This document shows positions 40,574 through 50,754 of a stretch of DNA of 64,000 nt, piece by piece; position 1 is the first letter of the stretch; each line of letters starts with the position of its first letter. The translations under genes and the position numbers were made by a program. The stretch comes from a bacterium (lineage in GTDB: Bacteria; Bacillota; Clostridia; Lachnospirales; Lachnospiraceae), in assembly GCA_023663725.1 (NCBI GenBank), contig JAMPGX010000012.1:37575-101574 (forward strand), written 5' to 3'. The notes below the pieces were generated by a model. It had not been told where the DNA came from, did no database searches, and saw only the letters and a program-made list of their open reading frames with translations.

Positions 40574-43009
40574 ATGAAATTCGGCTATTTTGATGACGCC
40601 AACCAGGAGTACGTCATCACCACACCCAAGACTCCGCTGCCCTGGATCAACTATCTGGGCTGCAACGAGTTTTTCAGCTTGATCTCCAACACCTGCGGCG
40701 GTTACACCTTCTATAAAGACGCCAAGCTTCTGCGTCTGACCCGTTACCGCTACAACAACGTGCCCACCGATATGGGCGGCAAATATTTCTACATAAAGGA
40801 CGGCGACACCGTCTGGAATCCCGGCTGGCAGCCCACAAAGACGGAGCTGGATGCCTATGAGTGTCGTCACGGCATGGGCTACAGCCGTTTTACCGGCTCC
40901 AAGGACAATGTCCAGGCTCAGCTATTGACCTTCGTTCCCATGGGAGACAACTGTGAGATCAGCAAGCTGACTTTGAAAAACACTGGCAGCGTGCCCAAAG
41001 CGCTGAAGGTATTCTCCTATGTGGAGTGGTGTCTGTGGAACGCGGACGACGATATGAAGAATTTTCAGAGATTGTTGAGCTGCGGCGAGGTGGAGGTAGT
41101 GGGTTCCACCATCTATCACAAAACTGAGTACAGAGAGCGCCGCAACCACTATGCCGTCTATTCTGTAAACGCGCCGATTGCCAGCTTTGACACGAGCCGC
41201 GACGATTTTCTGGGCGCATACAGAGGCGCTGACAATCCGGAGGCAGTAGAGAGGGGACAGTGCGCCAACTCCATGGCCAGCGGCTGGTCTCCCATCGCCT
41301 CCCAGCAGCTCGACGTGACGCTGGCCCCCGACGAGGAGAAGACCTACATCTTTGTGCTGGGCTACATCGAGAATCCACAGGAGAAAAAATGGGAGGCGCC
41401 CGGCGTTATCAACAAGAAGCCGGCCGAGGAGCTGCTGGCACGCTACGCCGACGAAGCCGCTGTGGACGCCGCTTTCACCGCGCTGAAGGATTACTGGAAG
41501 CAGCTTCTCTCCAAATACCATGTGGAATCCAAGGATGAGAAGGTCAACCGTATGGTCAACACCTGGAACCAGTATCAGTGCATGGTCACATTCAATATGT
41601 CCCGCTCCGCGTCCTACTATGAGTCCGGCATCGGCAGGGGCATGGGCTTCCGCGACAGTTGTCAGGATCTGCTCGGCTTTGTGCATCTGATCCCCGACAG
41701 GGCGAGGGAGCGCATTATCGACATTGCCTCCACCCAGTTCGAGGATGGCAGCGCCTATCATCAGTACCAGCCCCTGACCAAGAAGGGCAACTCCGATATC
41801 GGCAGCGGCTTCAACGACGATCCCCTGTGGCTCATAGCGGGCACCAGCGCCTATGTGCGCGAGACCGGAGATACTTCCATTCTGGAGCAGGCGGTCCCCT
41901 TTGACAATGACATGTCCAAGGCCACGCCGCTGATGAACCACTTAAAGAGATCCTTTGATTTCATCGTAAATCACAAGGGCCCTCACGGGCTGCCCCTGAT
42001 CGGTCGGGCCGACTGGAATGACTGTCTGAACCTGAATTGCTTCTCCGAGCATCCCGGCGAATCCTTCCAGACCTTTGGCCCCAGCGAGGGACCTGTGGCG
42101 GAATCCGTGTTTATCGCCGGCATGTTTGTCAAATACGGCGAGGAGTATGCGCAGCTATGCGAGCTGATGGGAGATTCCCGTGAGGCCGCCTACGCCAGAG
42201 AGCAGGTGTCGGAAATGTATGACACGATCCTTGGCAGCGGCTGGGATGGCGACTGGTTCGTCCGCGCCTACGATGCCCACGGCGACAAGGTCGGTTCCAA
42301 GGAGTGCGAGGAGGGCCAGATCTATATTGAGCCCCAGGGCTTCTGCGTGCTGGCGGGCGTGGGTGTCAAGGAAGGCTTGGCCGAGAAAGCGCTGAATTCG
42401 GTAAGGGAGAAGCTGGACACCGATTACGGCATCATGATCCTGCAGCCCGCCTACACCAAGTACCATCTGGAACTGGGCGAGGTCTCCTCCTATCCCCCCG
42501 GATACAAGGAGAATGCCGGTATCTTCTGCCATAACAATCCCTGGGTCTCCATCGCCGAGACAGTGATCGGACGGGGCGATAGAGCTTTTGAAATCTACAA
42601 GAAGACCTGCCCCGCCTATGTGGAGGAGATCAGCGAGATTCACCGCACCGAGCCCTATGTATATTCCCAGATGGTGGCCGGACGGGACGCCAAGTTCCAC
42701 GGCGAGGCTAAGAATAGCTGGCTTACCGGTACGGCGGCCTGGACTTTCGCCAATGTATCACAGTACATCCTGGGCGTATATCCCACCCACTCCGGACTGC
42801 AGATCAATCCCTGCGTGCCTGAGGGCTTCGGCGACTTTAAGCTGACTCGCGAGTACAGAGGGGCTGTGTACCATATCCAGGTGCTGAATCCTCAGGGCGT
42901 GGAAAAGGGTGTGGTATCCATGACCGTTGATGGCGTTGCCGTGGAGGGCAACATCATTCCCTACGACAAAGCAAAAAAAGAGGTAAATGTAGTGGTGACG
43001 ATGGGGTAG
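40574..43009 (+). CDS. Cellobiose phosphorylase (GH94)
   Basis: An 811-residue GH94 enzyme. The N-terminal beta-sandwich begins [20 protein letters not shown] and contains WNPGWQP. The catalytic barrel has [37 protein letters not shown] and [15 protein letters not shown], where the Asp of DWND (about 480) is the general acid. It converts cellobiose and phosphate into glucose 1-phosphate and glucose in the cytoplasm. There is no signal peptide. It is a single-gene unit; a cellobiose uptake system must be encoded elsewhere. AAAAGGAG precedes the ATG. Confidence 0.93.
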   Translation: MKFGYFDDANQEYVITTPKTPLPWINYLGCNEFFSLISNTCGGYTFYKDAKLLRLTRYRYNNVPTDMGGKYFYIKDGDTVWNPGWQPTKTELDAYECRHGMGYSRFTGSKDNVQAQLLTFVPMGDNCEISKLTLKNTGSVPKALKVFSYVEWCLWNADDDMKNFQRLLSCGEVEVVGSTIYHKTEYRERRNHYAVYSVNAPIASFDTSRDDFLGAYRGADNPEAVERGQCANSMASGWSPIASQQLDVTLAPDEEKTYIFVLGYIENPQEKKWEAPGVINKKPAEELLARYADEAAVDAAFTALKDYWKQLLSKYHVESKDEKVNRMVNTWNQYQCMVTFNMSRSASYYESGIGRGMGFRDSCQDLLGFVHLIPDRARERIIDIASTQFEDGSAYHQYQPLTKKGNSDIGSGFNDDPLWLIAGTSAYVRETGDTSILEQAVPFDNDMSKATPLMNHLKRSFDFIVNHKGPHGLPLIGRADWNDCLNLNCFSEHPGESFQTFGPSEGPVAESVFIAGMFVKYGEEYAQLCELMGDSREAAYAREQVSEMYDTILGSGWDGDWFVRAYDAHGDKVGSKECEEGQIYIEPQGFCVLAGVGVKEGLAEKALNSVREKLDTDYGIMILQPAYTKYHLELGEVSSYPPGYKENAGIFCHNNPWVSIAETVIGRGDRAFEIYKKTCPAYVEEISEIHRTEPYVYSQMVAGRDAKFHGEAKNSWLTGTAAWTFANVSQYILGVYPTHSGLQINPCVPEGFGDFKLTREYRGAVYHIQVLNPQGVEKGVVSMTVDGVAVEGNIIPYDKAKKEVNVVVTMG

Positions 43010-43032
43010 AACTCCATGCAGTTCCCGATCAA

Positions 43033-43067
43033 GAGCGGTGCGGCGAGATAAGCTGCGCCGCTTTTTT
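43033..43067 (+). terminator. Terminator of cellobiose phosphorylase gene
   Basis: AGCGGTGCGGC pairs with GCTGCGCCGCT and is followed by six T residues. Confidence 0.85.
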
Positions 43068-43079
43068 AAGATTTTTCTC

Positions 43080-43129
43080 TTGACACTGGTACGGAATCGT
43101 ACTATACTTCTCATTGTACGATTTCGTAC
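43080..43129 (+). promoter_or_regulatory. Promoter with two palindromic operators for marR-MATE
   Basis: A consensus -35 (TTGACA, 43080-43085) and -10 (TATACT, 43103-43108) have a 17-bp spacer. GTACGGAATCGTAC (43089-43102) fills the spacer, and the perfect palindrome GTACGATTTCGTAC (43116-43129) lies over the start region. Both are followed by TATA. Their position suggests repression by the MarR protein encoded next. Confidence 0.8.
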
Positions 43130-43167
43130 TATATGTTTTGACTACATGCATCATGGGGAGGTACACT

Positions 43168-43605
43168 GTGAGCAATTCTATATCACGGGAAATGAAGCGC
43201 TATAATCATCTGCTGGGGGAGCTTGATGCCGCCTACCATGGGATTGCACTCAAATTGGGTTTGACGGACAGCGCCTTGATCATACTGTACACCATCTGCA
43301 ACAAGGGAGAACAATGCCCGTTATCCGAGATATGCCGCTATTCCGGTCTCAGCAAACAGACTGTGAACTCAGCTATTCGCAAGCTGGAAGACGAGGGCAT
43401 TCTCTATCTGGAAAAATGCGGCGCAAGGAACAAGACTGTCTGCCTGACAGACGCCGGAAAGAGCCTGGCAGAGCGAACTGCGCTGCGGCTTCTGAATATG
43501 GAGGATCGCATATTGGCCTCCTGGCCCTCGCAGGATGTAGAGAAATATCTGGAACTGACGGAGCGCTTTTTACAGGGCATTCAGGAGAGCGCGTCCCTCC
43601 TGTAA
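43168..43605 (+). CDS. MarR-family transcriptional regulator
   Basis: A 145-residue regulator starting at GTG 43168, six bases after GGGGAGG; earlier codons lie in the operator region. The winged helix is at about residues 45-100: CPLSEICRYSGLSKQTVNSA (recognition helix) and IRKLEDEGILYLEKCGARNK (wing). The N- and C-terminal helices form the dimer interface. It probably binds the two palindromes in its own promoter and controls itself and the following MATE exporter. Confidence 0.88.
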   Translation: MSNSISREMKRYNHLLGELDAAYHGIALKLGLTDSALIILYTICNKGEQCPLSEICRYSGLSKQTVNSAIRKLEDEGILYLEKCGARNKTVCLTDAGKSLAERTALRLLNMEDRILASWPSQDVEKYLELTERFLQGIQESASLL

Positions 43606-43642
43606 AGCTCGGTGAAGCAAATAGACGGAGGTATACCGGAAC

Positions 43643-44968
43643 ATGATACAGTTGTCTGATCACTTTGATTACAAACGCCTGCTGCGCTATACTTTTCCAT
43701 CCATCGTCATGATGGTTTTCACTTCCATCTACAGTGTGGTAGATGGCTTCTTCGTATCCAATTTTACAGGCAAGACGCCCTTTGCCGCCGTGAATTTCAT
43801 CATGCCGCTGCTGATGATTCTGGGCTGTATCGGTTTTATGTTCGGCACAGGAGGCAGCGCGCTGATCGCCAAGACGTTAGGAGAGGGCAAAACGCAGAGG
43901 GCCAACGAGCTCTTTTCTCTGATCGTCTGCACCTCCATCGTCTGCGGCATCCTGTTGGCACTGCTTGGCATCGTCTTCCTGCGTCCTGTCGCTTCTCTGA
44001 TGGGAGCCAGGGACAGACTGCTGGAGGACAGCATTCTCTACGGCAGGATCATACTGCTGGCGCTGCCTTTCTTCGTCCTGCAATACGAGTTTCAGTGTCT
44101 GTTTGCCACCGCCGGTAAGCCCCGACTTGGTCTGGGCATCACCGTGGCTGCCGGCGTCACAAACATGGCGCTGGATGCCCTGTTTGTCGCCGTATTATCC
44201 TGGGGCCTGGTGGGAGCTGCCGCCGCAACCGCCCTCAGTCAATTCGTAGGGGGAGTCATTCCATTGATCTATTTTGGTTCTCATAACAGCAGTCTGTTGC
44301 GGTTTGTGAGGTGTAGATTTGACGTCAACGCGCTGTTGAAGACCTGTAGCAATGGCGCCTCGGAGCTGATGGGCAACATCTCCATGTCCATTGTAAGCAT
44401 GCTCTACAATCTACAGCTGATGCGATACGCCGGAGACGACGGAATCGCCGCCTACGGCGTGCTGATGTATGTGAGTATGATCTTTCAGGCCATATTCATC
44501 GGCTATGCGGTGGGAGCCGCCCCGGTGGTCGGCTTTCACTATGGCGCGCAGAACCGCGATGAGCTGAAGAACCTGCTTAGGAGAAGCCTTGTTCTGATCG
44601 GGATATTCTCTGTGATTATGTTTGCTGCGGGAGAAGCTCTGGGACGCCCCCTGTCCCTGCTCTTCGTGGGCTATGACGCCGGACTTCTGGATATGACAGT
44701 CCATGCCTTTGCCATATTCTCTTTCTCGTTTTTGTTGTCCGGCCTGACCATCCTGGGCTCCTCCTTTTTCACGGCCTTAAACGACGGCCTGACCTCCGCC
44801 CTGATCGCTTTTCTGCGCACGCTGGTGTTCCAGATTGCCGCCGTCTGTATCCTGCCGCTCTTCTGGGGATTGGACGGCATCTGGTTCTCCATCATCGTGG
44901 CGGAGGTTCTGGCGGCATTGGTAACAATCCTGTTCCTCCTCGGAAAACGGGGAAAATACCACTATTAG
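43643..44968 (+). CDS. MATE-family efflux transporter (MarR-linked)
   Basis: A 441-residue, twelve-helix MATE protein: YTFPSIVMMVFTSIYSVVDG, FFVSNFTGKTPFAAVNFIMP, FGTGGSALIAKTLGEGKTQR in the first half and VGAAPVVGFHYGAQNRDELK in the second. It follows the MarR gene by 37 bp on one transcript, so the substrate or a related compound is probably the inducer. The ATG at 43643 has a GGAGG about 13 bases upstream. Confidence 0.9.
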   Translation: MIQLSDHFDYKRLLRYTFPSIVMMVFTSIYSVVDGFFVSNFTGKTPFAAVNFIMPLLMILGCIGFMFGTGGSALIAKTLGEGKTQRANELFSLIVCTSIVCGILLALLGIVFLRPVASLMGARDRLLEDSILYGRIILLALPFFVLQYEFQCLFATAGKPRLGLGITVAAGVTNMALDALFVAVLSWGLVGAAAATALSQFVGGVIPLIYFGSHNSSLLRFVRCRFDVNALLKTCSNGASELMGNISMSIVSMLYNLQLMRYAGDDGIAAYGVLMYVSMIFQAIFIGYAVGAAPVVGFHYGAQNRDELKNLLRRSLVLIGIFSVIMFAAGEALGRPLSLLFVGYDAGLLDMTVHAFAIFSFSFLLSGLTILGSSFFTALNDGLTSALIAFLRTLVFQIAAVCILPLFWGLDGIWFSIIVAEVLAALVTILFLLGKRGKYHY

Positions 44969-45057
44969 TCACGATCCTGTTAAACCGGAACTATAGACAA
45001 TCCTGTGTTATACTGAAATCACCTTGAAACACAGCTCTCTGATAAACGAGGACCCTT

Positions 45058-45819
45058 ATGTTGAGAAAAAGCCTGATTGCCCTGCTGTTAGCAGGAATAA
45101 CCGTTCTCTCCTTGTGGACTGTAGACTGCTTTTCCTGCGCTGCCCCCGCCCCCGTTTTCCATATCTCCTGTCCCTCTGCAGATATGCCGGTGCTGCGGAC
45201 TCTTCCCTACTATCCTCCCTATCACGGCGTCTATGCGCGTCGAAGGCACTTTCTCTGCGCAGAAAACCGCCGCACTAAGGAGGAGATTCAGGCTTATATG
45301 CCTTTTGATATGCATTTGGTACAGACAATAGGAGAGGTGGAGGAACGCTATGTAAAGCGCTGCAACGATATGCTCTGTCTGCTGCCAGAGAGTATTCTCT
45401 ACCTGTTTGCGGACTATGGATGGCAGTTCTATGTGACCGCAGAGGATATTGCCCAGACCGAATTTGACGGCAAATATCCCTCTGTTCTGGGTGTGACAGA
45501 CGTGCAGTACCTGTACATCAAAGTGGAGGACCGCGACAGTGCCACGGACGCCACCGTCCTCCATGAATTTGGCCATTTTTTGGATTACTGTTGTAACTTT
45601 CCCAGCGAAAAGAAGCGGTTCCTGTCCATCATGGAACAAGAAACCGCCGCCGCTAAAGATATGGGTATGGATTACGGGCTGGGAGACAGCGAAGAATATT
45701 TTGCCGAGAGCTTTCTCTGGTATCTGACCGCTCCGGATGAGATGGAGGCTTACATCCCCCTGACCTACGATTTCATCCGCCTCTGCTTGACTGAAGCCAT
45801 CTATGAAGTGCATGACTAA
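45058..45819 (+). CDS. Secreted metalloprotease, anthrax-lethal-factor-like
   Basis: A 253-residue protein with a signal peptide (KSLIALLLAGITVLSLWTV, cleavage near residue 25-29). HEFGH at 169-173 (TVLHEFGHFLDY) and a downstream EEYFAESF with Glu217 give the zincin site in the arrangement of the lethal-factor/Pro-Pro endopeptidase clan. The region before it (YLYIKVEDRDSA) is the usual edge strand. It is likely exported and active on an extracellular or host-side protein; the substrate is unknown. Single gene, convergent with the sulfhydrylase. Confidence 0.8.
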   Translation: MLRKSLIALLLAGITVLSLWTVDCFSCAAPAPVFHISCPSADMPVLRTLPYYPPYHGVYARRRHFLCAENRRTKEEIQAYMPFDMHLVQTIGEVEERYVKRCNDMLCLLPESILYLFADYGWQFYVTAEDIAQTEFDGKYPSVLGVTDVQYLYIKVEDRDSATDATVLHEFGHFLDYCCNFPSEKKRFLSIMEQETAAAKDMGMDYGLGDSEEYFAESFLWYLTAPDEMEAYIPLTYDFIRLCLTEAIYEVHD

Positions 45820-45829
45820 GGCGTATCAA

Positions 45830-47104
45830 TCAGCACTTCTCCAGGGCTTGGGCGATGTCGGCGATCAAGTCCTCCTTGTCCTCCAGTCCACAGCTCATAC
45901 GCACCAGCTCCGCAGGCACACCGGCCTCCCTGAGCTGTTCGTCCGTCATCTGGCGATGGGTGCTGGAAGCCGGATTGAGACAGCAGGTCCTGGCGTCCGC
46001 CACATGGGTCTCAATAGCCGCCATCTTCAGGCTCTTCATAAAGGCGCTGGCCGCCTCTCTTCCCCCCTTAAGTCCAAAGGAAACCACGCCGCAGCTGCCA
46101 TTCGGCAAATATTTCATCGCCAACTCATGATATTTGTCTCCAGGCAGTCCACAATAATTCACATAGGCCACCTTGGGGTGAGATGCCAGGAATTCCGCAA
46201 CAGCCTGGGCATTTTCACAGTGACGCTGCATGCGCACATGCAGGCTCTCCAATCCGAGATTGAGAATAAACGCATGCTGAGGACTCTGAATAGACCCCAG
46301 ATCGCGCATCAGCTGGGCCGTACATTTGGTGATAAAGGCGCCGCCCTGCCCAAACTTTTCCGCATAGGTGATACCGTGGTAGCTTTCGTCAGGGGTACAC
46401 AGACCGGGGTACTTGTCCGCATGGGCCATCCAGTCAAACCGGCCGCTGTCCACGATGCATCCTCCCACCGCCGCGCCGTGTCCGTCCATATACTTGGTGG
46501 TCGAGTGGGTCACAATATCCGCTCCCCATTCAAAGGGACGGCAATTGACAGGTGTGGCAAAGGTGTTATCAATGATTAGAGGCACTCCGTGGCCGTGGGC
46601 GCATCTCGCAAACTTCTCGATATCCAGAACTGTCAGCGCTGGATTGGCTATGGTCTCGCCGAACATCACCCTGGTGTTGGGCTGAAACGCAGCATTCAAC
46701 TCCTCCTCAGAGGCGTCGGGGTCCACGAAGGTAACATCAATCCCCATCCTCTTCATGGTAACGGAGATCAGATTGTAGGAGCCGCCGTAGATGCTGCTCG
46801 AAGACACGATGTGGTCTCCTGCGCTACAGATATTGAACAGGGCGTAAAAAGTGGCCGCCTGGCCGCTGCTGGTCAGCATGGCCGCCGTTCCCCCCTCCAT
46901 CTGGCAGATTTTAGCCGCCACATAGTCGTTGGTTGGATTCTGCAGACGGGTGTAGAAATAGCCGCTGGCCTCTAAGTCAAACAGCTTACCCATATCCTCG
47001 CTGGTGTCATATTTAAAGGTCGTGCTCTGCACGATGGGAATCTGACGGGGCTCCCCGTTCCCCGGCGTGTAACCGCCCTGCACACAGATGCTGTTCATTT
47101 TCAT
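45830..47104 (-). CDS. O-acetylhomoserine (thiol)-lyase / sulfhydrylase
   Basis: A 424-residue PLP enzyme of the Cys/Met metabolism family. QSTTFKYDTSEDMGKLFDLE and FYTRLQNPTNDYVAAKI start the fold, SSSIYGGSYNLI binds phosphate, and the PLP Lys is in THSTTKYMDGHGAAVGG. SIYGG and YFYTRLQNPT favour O-acetylhomoserine sulfhydrylase over cystathionine lyases. It makes homocysteine from O-acetylhomoserine and sulfide. ATG 47104 has AAGGAGG upstream. Confidence 0.88.
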   Translation of the reverse strand: MKMNSICVQGGYTPGNGEPRQIPIVQSTTFKYDTSEDMGKLFDLEASGYFYTRLQNPTNDYVAAKICQMEGGTAAMLTSSGQAATFYALFNICSAGDHIVSSSSIYGGSYNLISVTMKRMGIDVTFVDPDASEEELNAAFQPNTRVMFGETIANPALTVLDIEKFARCAHGHGVPLIIDNTFATPVNCRPFEWGADIVTHSTTKYMDGHGAAVGGCIVDSGRFDWMAHADKYPGLCTPDESYHGITYAEKFGQGGAFITKCTAQLMRDLGSIQSPQHAFILNLGLESLHVRMQRHCENAQAVAEFLASHPKVAYVNYCGLPGDKYHELAMKYLPNGSCGVVSFGLKGGREAASAFMKSLKMAAIETHVADARTCCLNPASSTHRQMTDEQLREAGVPAELVRMSCGLEDKEDLIADIAQALEKC

Positions 47105-47139
47105 AGGTATGTCCTCCTTGGTTTGTTGATAATATTTTA

Positions 47140-48240
47140 TCACTTTACGATACCATTGGCGAGCAACGCATCCTTCCAGACCCGATAGGACTTGCTGGCC
47201 AGATGCAGGCCGTCCCTGGCCTGACTCTCCCTGAGATTGCCGGCCTCGTCGATAAAGTAGGTATTCAGATCCAGATAAAAGACGCTCTCGCCATCGGCCA
47301 ACTCAGCCAGCTTCGCATTGCGCTCCCGTATCTCCTCATTGTTGATCTTGGGATGCTCCGCCGTATACGAGGAGGTCACCGCCAGGATGGACTGAATCAC
47401 GATACAGGCATCCGGTTGTTTCTCCTGCACATGGCCAAGCAGGTTGCTGTAAACGGAGAGAAAGCTCTTTCGCTTCAGCCCCATATCGTTGATTCCCAGC
47501 ATGATATAGATGGCGTCATACTCTCCGTTGTCCAGCAGCGAGTCCAGCGTGATGCCGTCCATGCTTTTCCCGAGAGCCTCGTCCGCCCCCATGCCATTGA
47601 CACAGAAGTAAGTCGCATTTTTCAGAGAGCCGTACATGGAGAGTCCCACCGTGAGGGAATCCCCGATGAAGAGCACATTGTCATAATAGCTCTTGTCCAC
47701 CGCGGCAAAGCCGCCCACAGACTGAGTGATATCCAATTCTACCGGCTCCGCCGCCAGATAGAGGTCCGAGGCATAGCCCACATTGCCGTAATAGTCAATG
47801 CGATACCAGCCAGTCTCGTTGCATCTGCCCGTTATCCTGACCTTCTGATTCAGATATAGTCCGCCGATCTTGTTCCCTTCAATCGAGGGCTCCTCACGCA
47901 CTCGCAGGGAAGTCTGCGCATACAGGGTCTCGTCGAGCTCCGTGAACGTATATAGGTCCTCCGGCGGCTCGCTTTCCGACTCATCATCCACTGGTTCCTG
48001 AGGCCAGGTGGCCTCGACATCCTCCTGCAGAACATCCTCACCGCTCTGGGACTCCTCTATCTCTATCCCCTTCGGTGTATACGCCATATTGTCCTCTCCG
48101 GCATCCCCCGAAGAGGGTAAAAAGAGCCACAGGCTCAAGACTGTCAACAGCGCAAGCGCCGTGGCTATCAGCGTACATGCCGCTATTCTTATAATATGTC
48201 TGTCAACATTCCTGTTTCTGATCCACATTTTCTTCGCCAT
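47140..48240 (-). CDS. Membrane-anchored SH3b-SGNH/GDSL hydrolase
   Basis: A 366-residue protein with one N-terminal TM segment (IIRIAACTLIATALALLTVL) and an acidic linker. A bacterial SH3 domain spans about 108-165 (SLRVREEPSIEGNKIGGLYL, WYRIDYYGNVGYAS). The SGNH esterase spans about 185-366: FIGDSLTVGL (Ser), GINDMGL (Asn) and DGLHLASKSY (Asp/His). The protein should face outside and may deacetylate cell-wall or extracellular glycans. It precedes the sulfhydrylase gene with a short gap; no functional link is evident. Confidence 0.88.
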   Translation of the reverse strand: MAKKMWIRNRNVDRHIIRIAACTLIATALALLTVLSLWLFLPSSGDAGEDNMAYTPKGIEIEESQSGEDVLQEDVEATWPQEPVDDESESEPPEDLYTFTELDETLYAQTSLRVREEPSIEGNKIGGLYLNQKVRITGRCNETGWYRIDYYGNVGYASDLYLAAEPVELDITQSVGGFAAVDKSYYDNVLFIGDSLTVGLSMYGSLKNATYFCVNGMGADEALGKSMDGITLDSLLDNGEYDAIYIMLGINDMGLKRKSFLSVYSNLLGHVQEKQPDACIVIQSILAVTSSYTAEHPKINNEEIRERNAKLAELADGESVFYLDLNTYFIDEAGNLRESQARDGLHLASKSYRVWKDALLANGIVK

Positions 48241-48358
48241 TATTCCCTCCTCTCCTGTTATTCTCCGATTATACCCTTAAAGTTCCAATATCGCAACATA
48301 GATTTTCAAGAAACAACCGCATATATGACTAAATTCCGACAAGAGCAATGGCTTCTCC

Positions 48359-50068
48359 CTATATTCGCACCAGCTCTCGACAGCGGTTCAGCGCCGCATA
48401 CAACTCCTGCCTGCGAGGTATGGCCAGATTCCCCGGCAGGCTCTCCCGCCCGGGACAGAATGCGGCAAAGCCGCTCTTTTCCACCTCTTCATACAGGGCC
48501 TCCACCGCCTGACGCACAGTTTTCCTCCCGTCAAAGCAGCGACACTTCATGTGCTTGATCATATAGGATAGCGCCGTAAGCTGCTCACTGTCCACAAGCT
48601 GCTCCACATAGCGCATATCCACCGTCTCCCGATTGATGGAAAAGCCGTCCAGCCCCATGGTCTTCATCTTGATTCGGTCATCCTTCGCGAAGGCCTGATC
48701 CACCTTGATCACTCGGTTAAAGTCTGGCTTTTCCGCCGCAGGCGCGCTGCCCAGCGTATAGGGGAACTGCTCCGCCTCCTTCTTCGCCAGGGCTGTGATT
48801 TCCATGGGACGGTACTTGTTCATCTGCAGAACACAATCCGCCTTGTGGAAATAGGAGCCGCAGCTCCCCGCCACCAGCACCGTGGAGATCCCGTATTCCT
48901 CATACAGCTCCCGCACCCTGTCAATAAAGGGGATGATAGGTTCAGCTTCCCTGCTGACCACCCGTTGCATCAGTTCGTCCCGAATCATGAAGTTGGTGGC
49001 ACTGGTATCCTCGTCTATCAGGAACACCTCCGCCCCCATCTCCAAAGCCTCCACCGTGGCCGCCGCCTGAGAGGTACTGCCGCTCGCATCCTCCGTGTAA
49101 AAATGAACCGTATCCTTGCCTCCCGGCAAATTGCGGATGAACATGGAGATATCCGTGCGCTGGATGCTCCTGCCATCCTCCGCCCGCAGCTTCATGGCGC
49201 TGCCGTCCGTCAGCACATACTCTCTGCCATCCCCTGCCACATGGTCATAGACGCCCTTCTCCAACGCCTCCAGCAATGTGGATTTGCCGTGATAGCCGCC
49301 GCCCACGATCAGCGTCACTCCCTTTTTGATGCCCATGCCCCTGAGCTTCCCTCTGTGGGGCAGACTCAACGTCACCGCCATCTGCTCCGGACTGGCAAAG
49401 GCCACCGCGTCCTTCATGGGCTGGGCCGACACACCGGACCGCCTGGGCAGAATGGCCCCGTCCGCCACGAAAGCCACCAGTTCACGCTCTTTTAACTGCT
49501 GTCGGATATAGAGCTGATCATCCGCCAGGTACAGCACTTTTTCCAGACTCTCTCTCGGACAGGAGGCCGCCAGCAGAGTCTGCCTGACGCACACGGGCAG
49601 AAAATCAAACAATATCTTGATCAGCTCCCCCGCGTTGATCGTGCGTCCGTTGGCCGGAAAACCGATCTCCATGCGGACAGTGACCTGGCCGTCCGCAGAG
49701 CTGACCGCACAGGCGCTGCGCTCCAATATCTCCTGTCCCGGCTGGCTGATCCCCAGCAGACCGCTCTTCCCGGAGCCTTTGGCCTTGAAGGAATACTCCC
49801 GTACCTTGGCCGCCATACGCCGCAGCAGATAGTCCTGAAAAGCGATCCTTCTGTGTCTTTGCTCATAACAGCCCCGATCAAAGCCCGCCACCTTTCCTGG
49901 CACGATCAGACTCACCTTGGAGGGCGCCGCAAAGGGGTCCCCCTGCACATGATCGATGGACAGCACATACTGCTGGAACTGGTACTGCCCCCGCGTGTCC
50001 TTGTAGGCCGGATAGCCCTTATGGTCGATCTGCCGTAGCAATGTCTGTAATTCCGCTGCTGATTTCAT
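48359..50068 (-). CDS. Predicted ABC-class ATPase (PF09818-like)
   Basis: A 569-residue soluble ATPase. Walker A is in LIVGGGYHGKSTLLEALEKG and Walker B in EVFLIDEDTSATNFMIRDE. The N-terminal domain begins LQTLLRQIDHKGYPAYKDTR and FDRGCYEQRHRR, diagnostic for the single-protein ABC-ATPase family without membrane partner. Its role is unknown. ATG 50068 has GGAGGG upstream; the frame eight codons longer overlaps the phosphatase gene. Confidence 0.85.
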   Translation of the reverse strand: MKSAAELQTLLRQIDHKGYPAYKDTRGQYQFQQYVLSIDHVQGDPFAAPSKVSLIVPGKVAGFDRGCYEQRHRRIAFQDYLLRRMAAKVREYSFKAKGSGKSGLLGISQPGQEILERSACAVSSADGQVTVRMEIGFPANGRTINAGELIKILFDFLPVCVRQTLLAASCPRESLEKVLYLADDQLYIRQQLKERELVAFVADGAILPRRSGVSAQPMKDAVAFASPEQMAVTLSLPHRGKLRGMGIKKGVTLIVGGGYHGKSTLLEALEKGVYDHVAGDGREYVLTDGSAMKLRAEDGRSIQRTDISMFIRNLPGGKDTVHFYTEDASGSTSQAAATVEALEMGAEVFLIDEDTSATNFMIRDELMQRVVSREAEPIIPFIDRVRELYEEYGISTVLVAGSCGSYFHKADCVLQMNKYRPMEITALAKKEAEQFPYTLGSAPAAEKPDFNRVIKVDQAFAKDDRIKMKTMGLDGFSINRETVDMRYVEQLVDSEQLTALSYMIKHMKCRCFDGRKTVRQAVEALYEEVEKSGFAAFCPGRESLPGNLAIPRRQELYAALNRCRELVRI

Positions 50069-50070
50069 AT

Positions 50071-50622
50071 TTATCCCTCCTGTCTCTGCCACTCATACTC
50101 CAGCACCTGACAGTTGTCGATGCCAAAAGCCGCAAATTCTTCATTGTTCATATCATAGAAATAGGATTGCACGATACGGGCAATCCCGTTATGTGCCACC
50201 AACAGATAGCTTCTCTGGGAATCCGCCCGCAGCTCGTCCAGCAGATTGTAGATCCGCTGAGCCAACTGCATCATGGACTCGCCGCCCTCGTTGTGATTGA
50301 CAAACTGAGCCAGCGCCGCCCGAAATGCCGGACTGTCCCGCCTGGTAGTCTCCCATTTTCCAAAGTTCTGTTCCCGCAGGCGCTCCTCCACGCGCATGGG
50401 GATACCGGTGAGCTCATGGATATGTCGGGCTGTCTCGGCCGCCCGAATCAGCGGAGAGTGCAGGATCACATCAATCTCGTAGCCCCTCGCCACAATCAGA
50501 CGTCCCAGCTCGTCCGCCTGCTCATGCCCCAGGGCCGTCAGTGCGATATCCGTGGCGCCGCAGACCCTCTTTTCCACATTCCATACAGTCTGCCCATGTC
50601 GGGCAAAATATAACTTTTTCAT
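50071..50622 (-). CDS. Histidine phosphatase family protein
   Basis: A 183-residue phosphoglycerate-mutase-like phosphatase: YFARHGQTVWNVEKRVCGAT (phospho-His), HSPLIRAAETARHIHE (second Arg/His region), REQNFGKWE, and LLVAHNGIARIV (second catalytic His). It is not a full-length phosphoglycerate mutase, so a phosphatase role on a small substrate is likely. It directly precedes the ABC-ATPase gene and is probably co-transcribed. Confidence 0.88.
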   Translation of the reverse strand: MKKLYFARHGQTVWNVEKRVCGATDIALTALGHEQADELGRLIVARGYEIDVILHSPLIRAAETARHIHELTGIPMRVEERLREQNFGKWETTRRDSPAFRAALAQFVNHNEGGESMMQLAQRIYNLLDELRADSQRSYLLVAHNGIARIVQSYFYDMNNEEFAAFGIDNCQVLEYEWQRQEG

Positions 50623-50691
50623 CTTTGTTCTCCTATTTTAAGTCGCTGCACGACGGCTCTAAAGGGTAAAGACGCTTCGACGCGCCACTGG

Positions 50692-50735
50692 GAGAGAAAC
50701 TTTCATGAGGGAATACACTCATGAAAATTTCTCTC
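50692..50735 (-). terminator. Terminator of the duplicated-domain lipoprotein gene
   Basis: GAGAGAAATTTTCATGAG pairs with CTCATGAAAGTTTCTCTC through an 18-bp imperfect stem. Near-identical GACGGCTCTA sequences flank it (50653 and 50749). Confidence 0.65.
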
Positions 50736-50754
50736 GTGCGTCTGCGCGACGGCT

